From: Irpex lacteus
Lineage: Eukaryota; Basidiomycota; Agaricomycetes; Polyporales; Irpicaceae
Assembly: GCA_001986395.2 (NCBI GenBank)
Contig: MQVO02000027.1
Coordinates: forward strand, 310,001 to 374,000
DNA length: 64,000 nt
Direction: 5' to 3'
In this document: one piece after another, positions 57,008 through 64,000 of the stretch
Numbering within the stretch: position 1 is the first letter of the stretch
How the letters are laid out: each line of letters opens with the position of its first letter
Notes under the pieces: model-generated
Told to the model about the DNA's origin: nothing
Seen by the model: the letters and a program-made list of their open reading frames with translations, nothing else
Databases searched by the model: none
Program-made: the position numbers and the translations under genes

Positions 57008-59096
57008 TGGCTCTGAACTGTAAGGCAGACAGTAGCAGTCAGCCAGATTCAGATCATTCGCTAGCAATGTATTGCCTGGGTAGAATCAATGCAGCGGCAT
57101 AAGCTTTCCGAGGGAGTGTCCCTTTTCTGACCTAATGCTTGTCTGTTACTTAGCTATTTCAGCACTCGAAGCTTAGCTCAACAACCTCGTTTCTACGTTC
57201 ATGATGCCATCTCTCTGGAAGCCCTTTGTGGTGCATGGCCTATCCACAAGTAAGAGGACGACATCCTATGTTTCGATATCCCATGTTTCGATAATCCCGT
57301 CGTTCTACCGACGCAGGTTGGTATCCTCGTGTTCTACGTGATTGAAAGAGGGCCATCAGCATCAAAGACTGCAAACCTGGCTGGGGAACGGAGACCTAAT
57401 CCTGTTTTCAATTAAGCCAAGTAAGTACTAGTGCTCGTGTCGATACAGATTGCCTCTATGGACAATCGATGGGACTGGGAACATAGCCTCGGAACACGTT
57501 TGCCTTCGACGGACTGCTCTGCTTAGGTGCTGGAAAGGAATTCAGCCGCCCATTCCCATGGCTGAGTGCGAATACTACTCTTGGCTTTCCGCGCCGCTCT
57601 AATATGCTCGACGCAGACATTCTGATGGCCGGCAATGAGCAGCTCTCTCTGGATATGACGCAGCTACCGCGAGGCAAATTGTCAAGGTTCTTTGTTGCGC
57701 TGTTGCTTTGCCTCGTGTTCGTACATCTGTATCAGTAGCATTGCCTACAGCCCGCCTCGAGGCTATCGAACGTCGAACCAACTTTCTTACTACTTAGCGC
57801 TCATGTCGACAAATTTCGGAGATGGATATTGTAGAAGGTGAGCAATATTTCGGCATGGAATGAGCATTGACTGACAGATGTTTTTGTCAGATTTCAATAA
57901 GTTCGAATTGTTAGGGATAATTTGTCACGCCGTAAGCGTTACAAGGGAACTGCGCTTCACAATCGATTCCGCAAACCTCCAGTATCGTTCTCAGATAACT
58001 TCTGGCGCGCTGGAATCACACGTCAGATCACACAGCTGTCTTTCGTATCGTGTTCTGTTATCGCATCCGCCTTAACTCTGGCCGTACGCTCAAAGTTCTG
58101 CTTTAACATTGTGTACACTGACTAATCGAGGAGAACAGAACGTTCCATCGCAAGGTGGTAAACGGTATTCCGTAACAAATGTCGCATTGTCACAATACCT
58201 TCCCATACCTCGGTCCGCGAGATGCTATCGCCTTTCCAGTGAGCACGTTCTCGAAACTTGCTGGCCATCTCAACTCTCATCTCCCCCACTTCATTCGCGG
58301 CCGCAAGCCCCTATCACACGGAAACCCAGCGCCCATATTCGTGTCCAACTTCCCCGTCATACCATTGTTGTGGTCATCCTTGTCTATCCTCGGCCAAGTA
58401 TGGTACAGCAATATCGTATCGGACACGAACTGCTGACAGACTGGGATCATCGTGTATTCAACTGTCGATTGTGCCGTTCGCCACCGTCAAACTTTGCTCG
58501 TGCGTTCGATGAACACAAGATCATTCAAATACTGGATACGGCGGCTTAGCTGGCCTCTGACTCCCAAAGAGATCGAGCGTATTGTAAAGTGATTCCGCTC
58601 CGCGGATACATTAGAAGATGGGCGGCTGACTTCGTTGGACGCGCTTCGGGCGCTCACTGACCATAATGGTCGACGCGTATGATGGCATCCGAGTCCGACA
58701 TTGGTGTGCAGTCTGTACATGCTATGCGGGCAGTACGTTTATGGTCTGTCGGGCACGATCAAAATGATGCCGCCAGCTTTATATGAAGGCTGTCGTGGCT
58801 GGTATGTGGTCCAAACCTCCTTCCTACTCGCACTCTCCGAGAATAAGTATGAACATCTTCTCAATAATCAACCCACAGGATTTCGGCGGCCCAGCTCAGT
58901 TTGAGAACAAAAGTCAGTCCGAGATTTAGTAAGTAGCAGTCTGTTTTCATTGGAAGAGCGATGCGGCCCTTCTAACGGATTATGTTTCCTTACGCGCAGT
59001 CGCGAAGCTGTGCTATCCGGCAGCTCTACACCTCACCTGAGCGCTCGGACACGTCATCCTCTGGCATTCGAATCTTCAGTTATCGCTAGCAGTGAC
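57008..59096. other. Gene-poor region
   Basis: About 2.1 kb without a gene I can support. Two short frames are worth noting. One (57605-57739, plus) would end in a hydrophobic FFVALLLCLVFVHLY tail, like a tail-anchored peptide. Another (58769 onward, plus) can be spliced at 58796/58878. Neither has a motif or an obvious promoter. They may be remnants of decayed genes or chance. Confidence 0.35.
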
Positions 59097-59723
59097 ATGC
59101 CTCGTCGAAAGGCCGTTGTAGCGCGCTCGAAGGCCAAGGTCAATGGTACGAACAAGCGCAAGGGGGTCAATAGTACACGTACGGCCAAAGTAGCAGGATC
59201 CGATCGCAATATACTCGTCGCCTCTCTCAAGGCGGTGCCACCGAAACGCAGCCGAGCCTCTCGGACAAGCACCCCAGCTCGCAACGGCAGGTCCTCTAGA
59301 CATGGTCGTAGTGTCCCACAACTGCGGCCTACATCCTCATACGAGCTAGTCAGCAACGCACGCGCAGCTGCCCATTCGAGTTCGCACCGGTTCAATCGAC
59401 ATGTGTCCATCATGGATGTTGTGCTCGATGCGCAAGGACCAAATAGGCGTTTGGACATTGAAGATTTGCGGGATGCTATCGAGGAGTGCCACAGAGTCGC
59501 GTTGTCTATCCCGGCGTCTGATGAAGACGAGCTGCTTGCAAATATGTTTGTTCCAGGTAGATACGAGGCGCGTCAAGCCTTTTTGGCCGAGGACGTGCAA
59601 GATCTGGCCGAAGACTTCACCCCGAAAGAGATCTATCAAGTGTCGGCGGAGCGATCCACGGCCACATGGGAGCCGTCCTTGGATTCTGAGTCAAGCGACG
59701 ACAACCTCAGCGTAGAGTCATGA
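59097..59723 (+). CDS. Unidentified basic, intrinsically disordered protein
   Basis: Not recognised. An uninterrupted frame of 208 residues from the first ATG; the frame is open to about 58950 but without an earlier ATG. The first 90 residues are very rich in Arg, Lys, Ser and Thr (RSKAKVNGTNKRKGVN, SRHGRSVPQLR), like a nuclear-localisation or nucleic-acid-binding tail. The second half is acidic and more ordered: LDIEDLRDAIEECHRVALSI and VPGRYEARQAFLAEDVQDL, ending in a Ser/Asp-rich tail. The charge split suggests a chromatin-associated or regulatory protein, which is inference. Intron-free coding is unlike its neighbours. Confidence 0.5.
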   Translation: MPRRKAVVARSKAKVNGTNKRKGVNSTRTAKVAGSDRNILVASLKAVPPKRSRASRTSTPARNGRSSRHGRSVPQLRPTSSYELVSNARAAAHSSSHRFNRHVSIMDVVLDAQGPNRRLDIEDLRDAIEECHRVALSIPASDEDELLANMFVPGRYEARQAFLAEDVQDLAEDFTPKEIYQVSAERSTATWEPSLDSESSDDNLSVES

Positions 59724-60566
59724 TCTATCTCGGTTTCTATCCATATCAATCCCAGCCACACTATTCGCATGCCACGGTGCATTGTAATCACTGCTGCTTC
59801 CTGTAATGTTAATAATGTCATCTATCTGTGAGATTAGAGTTCACTCACATTTCCACACACACTATATATGGCATCTGTCGCTTTGGGCAGTCTGACTCGA
59901 GATCTTACGAAATGAATCTTCAAAGCCAAAACCATCTGTCGCCCTTGCTGCCCGACGCGGGCATGGCTGCGCATGATACTATGACAGTCTGCGCTTCGTA
60001 TTTCGTATCATCCCGCATGCCAGACACGTTCTCAGGAATATCGTATGGCGATCAGATATCCTCATGACTTCGAGAATGAAACAAATACATGACACCGCCG
60101 CTCGTTATAAGTATATGCTTCTCTATAGGTGTTCATTCTTCGCGGTTTGGCGAGATCCCTAATATAAAGATCGTTAACAGAGGGCCATCGCACGAAGTAT
60201 CGTCATTTAGCAAAACAGCGAATCAGTGGGTAAACCCAAGTGTTGAAGCAAGATATTCATTACGTGGTCGCTGCGGATTACCATATCACAGACTGAGCGG
60301 GTATCGAGGTCAATTTCAAGAATACGTAGAACAAATAACAAAGCTACCAGATAATTCCGCTCGGCTACCAACCCAGTTGGAATGACAGATAGCCATGTCA
60401 TATAGCATCGTCAAAATCATATCTAAAAAGATCAGAGGTAAAGCAAGACGGAAACATCTGCGCAGGGCTGTAATACAGAGAAGAGGTACAACATGGGATA
60501 CGACACACCGCGGCGAGAATTTCGAAACTGAATGTCATATTCTCTCGCCTCTTCCCACCCCTATAC
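59724..60566. other. Intergenic region downstream of the INO80F-domain gene
   Basis: No supportable gene; AT-rich and probably containing the 3' ends of both flanking genes. Confidence 0.4.
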
Positions 60567-62471
60567 CTAATCGTCCTGCTCCATGGGCTTCTCGTCTCGC
60601 ACCGAGGATACGTATCCTCGGGGGCTCATATCACCTTCATCATCTGGATGGACCCTCTTAGGTCCCCTATGTTCGTGAGAGACTGGATAAGAGTCGGCAG
60701 ATCCCATCGAGCGAGAGCCACCGGTAGATTCGAGTGACGAGCGTATCTCTCCGCCGCGGTGGTCATCATCAATCTCCATATCGTGTCTGGCTCGCTTCCT
60801 CGAGGAAGACTCAGAACCATACTCGGGAGGGTAGGACCGCGAATGCGACACCGCATGGCCCACCCGGTCGTCCCGCGAATTGTAGTACGAATCTCGCGGG
60901 TCAGATAGCAGGTTCGCTACTCGAGGCGCAGCATAAGAACGCCGCTCTCGTTCGTGCGATTGGCTGGAATCGGGACGAGAAGTACCGCCACCCCCTCCAC
61001 TGGCCGCGCCACCAGATGCAGGTGTATCCGAGCGAGAGCGGTCACGAGATACGCCGGGGCCACTCAGTGAAGGTTGCTCCTCGCGCGTCCATGACGGCAG
61101 TGGCATTAACTGGCTGAGTTCTTCTTCCTCGCGAGCGCGCCTTTCGAGGTACTCTATCTCTCGTTCGCGTTCACGTTCCTTTTCACGCTCGCGTTCAGCA
61201 AGGAGTTGACGCGTTAGCTCAGGATCGCGGTCCTGTGGCCGATGGAGGTGCATGCCGGGTCCCATCCGTTGATGGTTGTGGAGGCGGCCATGGGTCGGGG
61301 AGGTCATAGCCGTCGGCGACGGTGGCAAATTGGATACCGGTATTTCGACTCGCGGATGATGAATGTTGCTGTGGCCGTGCTGTCCCGCCAATTCATGAAT
61401 ATCGTGGCGCCTGGATCGCTGTTCTACCTGTCCTTCCCCAGAAAGACTAGAGCTTCGACTGTGTCCGTGTGCATGCGTAGGTGGAAGCGTGTCTAGTCTC
61501 CCGTGGTCCGCGGACACGGTATCGTTATCGTGTCTTGAGAAAGAACCTCGGGAATGGCGAGGCGAGTGGCTATGAGATTGCCCGTGATGACTCGAAGAGA
61601 CAGATTGGCGAGTAGAAGATGGTTCGGCGGGATGATAGATTGGTGAACGATCATGTACAACGTTTAATGACTCTTGCGGGGGCTGCTGAGGTTCTCGGAT
61701 AACTGGGACAGGAGGAGGCTGTCTACTTGTCTCATATCCTGGTCCGGGTTCGGTCCCCCTAACGATGGGAATGCTATGGGGCGGTGGGGGACCGGAGAGT
61801 CCCAGTGCATCTCTGGGACGCACTGAGGGATCTTCAATGGCAACAACACGACCATCAGGCCCAAGAATGACGCGTGCATTTGGGTGGTTACGTTGATATT
61901 CCTCGATAGAGCGCTGGTCTGCGTCAATTGTACGCACAGGTTCTACGAGTCCGGGATGCTGTGGTTGCTGTTGTACAAATACAGGGTCGGTTTCAGTTGG
62001 AAGTTCATGTGCGCTCCTGCCAGGTGTAGGCGGGACCTGTGCCAAACGTTCATACAGAATACTGGCCATAGAAGCAATCGAGGTCAGGGTGACATGCACA
62101 GGATGTGATGCGTTTTAACCATAAGGTACATACGCTCTTTCCAGATTCATGCGACGTATGTTCTTTTTCGCTAACAACAGCTTCAAGTACAGCCTGTCGT
62201 TATCCTACACGAATGACAGTGCCTTGTTAGAATTCTTGCCCAGGAGGCTACTCGCAACGCAAACACGACACACCGACTCTATTTCTTTTACTTTCTTCTT
62301 CAGCTCTTTGTACTTTGCCTGATACTTGACGTCCTCAGCCCCCGCTGTTATGCCAGCCACGTGGCCCTTGACCTTGAACTTGGAGACTGCTTCCGCTGCC
62401 GACGGTGGCAGACGACGATACATCTGGACGAGGTTGTGGGGAGTGTCGAGGGGCGACTCATGGCGAGACAT
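60567..62471 (-). CDS. INO80 complex subunit F domain protein
   Basis: Likely a subunit of the INO80 chromatin-remodelling complex. Three exons, 62471-62274, 62204-62134 and 62061-60567, give 587 residues. The conserved domain is near the N-terminus (about 45-100) and spans both splices: YQAKYKELKKKVKEIE, then DNDRLYLKLLLAKKNIRRM, then LERAILYERLAQVP, a basic coiled coil as in INO80F/TFPT proteins. The remaining 480 residues are disordered and rich in His, Ser, Pro and Arg, with a charged ER repeat (about 320-350) and a likely bipartite nuclear-localisation signal (SSRKRARHD). The name rests on the domain pattern from memory; a generic coiled-coil nuclear protein is the alternative. Confidence 0.7.
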
Positions 62472-63393
62472 GCTGAGCTGGCCTGCCCAGTGTGGTGGCG
62501 GCTAATGGTGGAGAAGAAGAAGGCGACCCCCGGATTGGCCGTTGTATTTCATTAAAGGCGCAGGCGGCGCTGTCTAATCCCATCAAACAAAACCGCCACG
62601 CTACGAGACTTCATCATCCTTTCCTTTTAAGGTATGTATTCGGCAACACCCGCCGCCGCCGGCTCAGGACAGTCTCTGGACGTTCTTTCCACAAAATGGA
62701 GGCGGCAGTATGCTCATGTTTGTAGTAGCCATACGGGTTCTTGGTGAGAATGGTCAGCTCACCTTCCCCATTGTTCTCTACACCCCAGTTTCCAACAAGC
62801 TTTTCGATTCGGGAATGGACGATAAATGCACTGGCTGTCAACATGTCACGGCTCTTGGATATCAGTCTTTCTGGATCCATGACTCAAAGCTCCAGCGGTT
62901 GTCATTTGTTGCTTTTCCGTTCATGCAAGTCAGCAAGTCAATGCGAGGTGGCCGTAAGCCCATCACCGCCACGTGAGATCCACGCGATACATCAATTGGC
63001 GCTTAAACCCGGTGCGCGCCGCCATCGCCATTCACAGACTTGTGTTCACTCACCCAACGACCTGCTGTTGCACTCTTGTCTGTTGCGTATAGGCAGTGCG
63101 CAAACTTTCACCGGTATCACACCTGGATACGCTTGCCGCATAGCACAGTAACGTGCGGTTTAAATTGGACGTTCATTAGACCGCAAAAAGGAGAGTGGCA
63201 TCGTGGTTCGCAGGACAACAGTGCGTTGCATTCATTATTCGTCGCCACTCATAAACTGATTACATGTACCTTATTGTCTTGCTTGTCATGGTAGTGGCTG
63301 CGCCATATAGACAGTACGTAGTCGCAAACCTATCGTTCGAACACAGCTCATATTCAAAAATATGTATCCTTTTTGGTGCGGTTCTCCAGGGAT
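62472..63393. other. Divergent intergenic region, INO80F gene and NDUFA13
   Basis: About 920 nt upstream of two divergent genes. Open frames here have no features. I see no TATA box near the NDUFA13 start. Confidence 0.4.
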
Positions 63394-64000
63394 ATGCCCC
63401 CCGCCGGAGGGTTCCCTCAAATCAAGTACAAACGTAATCTTCCATTCCGTGGCCCAAGTGGCGTTGTCATCCTCGGCGGTGTGACTGCCATCTGCGCTTA
63501 TGGCTTCTATCGTGTAGGTCTGGGCAATCTCGAGAAGAGGTACGTTTTCGAATCTTGAGCCGTCTTTCAAAACCATATGCACCGGAGGAGGCGAAGAGAC
63601 GTAGAACGTGGGTAGTAGTGCCGTTCCGCGGCTCCGCAGAACGAGGAACGTGGCTGAATTGGGTGGTCTGAAAGAAACCCACCGCTACCGAAGCAGCGTT
63701 ATGATTCAGACGACCAGATATGGCTATGCTTCTTTCGTTGAGTGGTATAGGGGGAAAGAGTGAGAGGCTGATTCGAATTCCTCCGCTTGTAGAGAGCTTC
63801 AGCGCGAGAAAGCGTGGTCTCGTATCCACTTGGTGCCGCTGTTGCTCGCGGAGGGTGACCGAGATGCGTACCGACGTCAGCAAGCTGCGCTTCAGCGAGA
63901 GAAGGAGATTATGAAGGATGTGAAAGGTTGGGAGGTGAGTGACTTCATTTCCGCTCGGTCAATCGCATCCCAGAGTCTGACCGAGTACACCCGTCACTTC
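63394..64000 (+). CDS. NADH:ubiquinone oxidoreductase subunit NDUFA13 (GRIM-19), partial
   Basis: Accessory membrane-arm subunit of complex I. Two exons are visible, 63394-63539 and 63793-63934; the second ends at a GTGAGT donor and the gene runs off the right edge inside an intron. The product so far is 96 residues: MPPAGGFPQIKYKRNLPFRG, a single membrane helix (VVILGGVTAICAYGFYRVGL), then RELQREKAWSRIHLVPLLLA and a basic helix ending IMKDVKGWE. This is the invariant N-terminal two thirds of GRIM-19. The first intron (253 nt) is far longer than others in the window. It has no cleavable presequence, as usual for this subunit. It is the second complex I gene in the window, 6.4 kb from NDUFS8. 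Confidence 0.92.

Noticed and set aside
57605..57739. Short tail-anchored peptide gene
   Set aside because: 44 codons ending in a hydrophobic stretch, but no promoter, homologue or splice support; noted only as a possibility.

Overview
The window is nuclear DNA of a filamentous fungus, most probably a basidiomycete of the Agaricomycetes. Most genes are cut by several 50-80 nt GT-AG introns, single-copy housekeeping genes lie on both strands a few hundred bases apart, and the main mobile element is a Tnp2-type CACTA transposon of the kind common in mushroom-forming fungi. I saw no tRNA, rRNA, CRISPR or bacterial-type operon.

Left arm (1-13340): the N-terminal part of GTP cyclohydrolase II (RIB1, minus, runs off the left edge); the retromer subunit VPS17; a secreted M24 metallopeptidase (minus); two tandem short-chain dehydrogenases sharing a promoter block, the second with a 1-nt frameshift; and LEU2 (minus). 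About 1.6 kb of intergenic DNA follows.

Middle (13341-35758): one 22.4-kb CACTA-type DNA transposon, bounded by imperfect CACTGCGG terminal inverted repeats and a 3-bp AGT target duplication. It holds a small unidentified gene, a Tnp2-like transposase gene and a convergent Pro/Ser-rich companion gene. Two younger retroelements sit inside it. A full-length two-ORF LINE (13501-19643) has a 14-bp target duplication. A Ty3/gypsy chromovirus (21975-28979) has two LTRs that read as identical and lies inside codon 24 of the transposase gene, which it splits. The chromovirus carries an 11-nt match between its predicted RNA 5' end and its primer-binding site, which suggests Tf1-type self-priming. A 320-bp MITE with a TA duplication lies just to the right.

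Right arm (36627-64000): a secreted Ser-rich CAP/PR-1 protein (minus); a giant multi-exon protein combining a GB1-type GTPase, a Cys-rich region and a C-terminal VWA domain (plus); a convergent RBR ubiquitin ligase with an unusual protease-like N-terminal domain (minus); an alpha/beta hydrolase (minus); prefoldin subunit 2 (minus); the complex I subunit NDUFS8 (plus); an unidentified basic protein; an INO80F-domain protein (minus); and the start of the complex I subunit NDUFA13 (plus, runs off the right edge).

The housekeeping genes have independent roles: riboflavin and leucine synthesis, endosomal sorting, tubulin/actin folding, respiration and chromatin remodelling. The most unusual content is the three-layer transposon nest and the neighbouring GTPase-VWA and RBR-ligase genes, whose architectures recall innate-immune and ubiquitin proteins. 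Exon boundaries were read by eye from splice sites and frame continuity. No database search was run.
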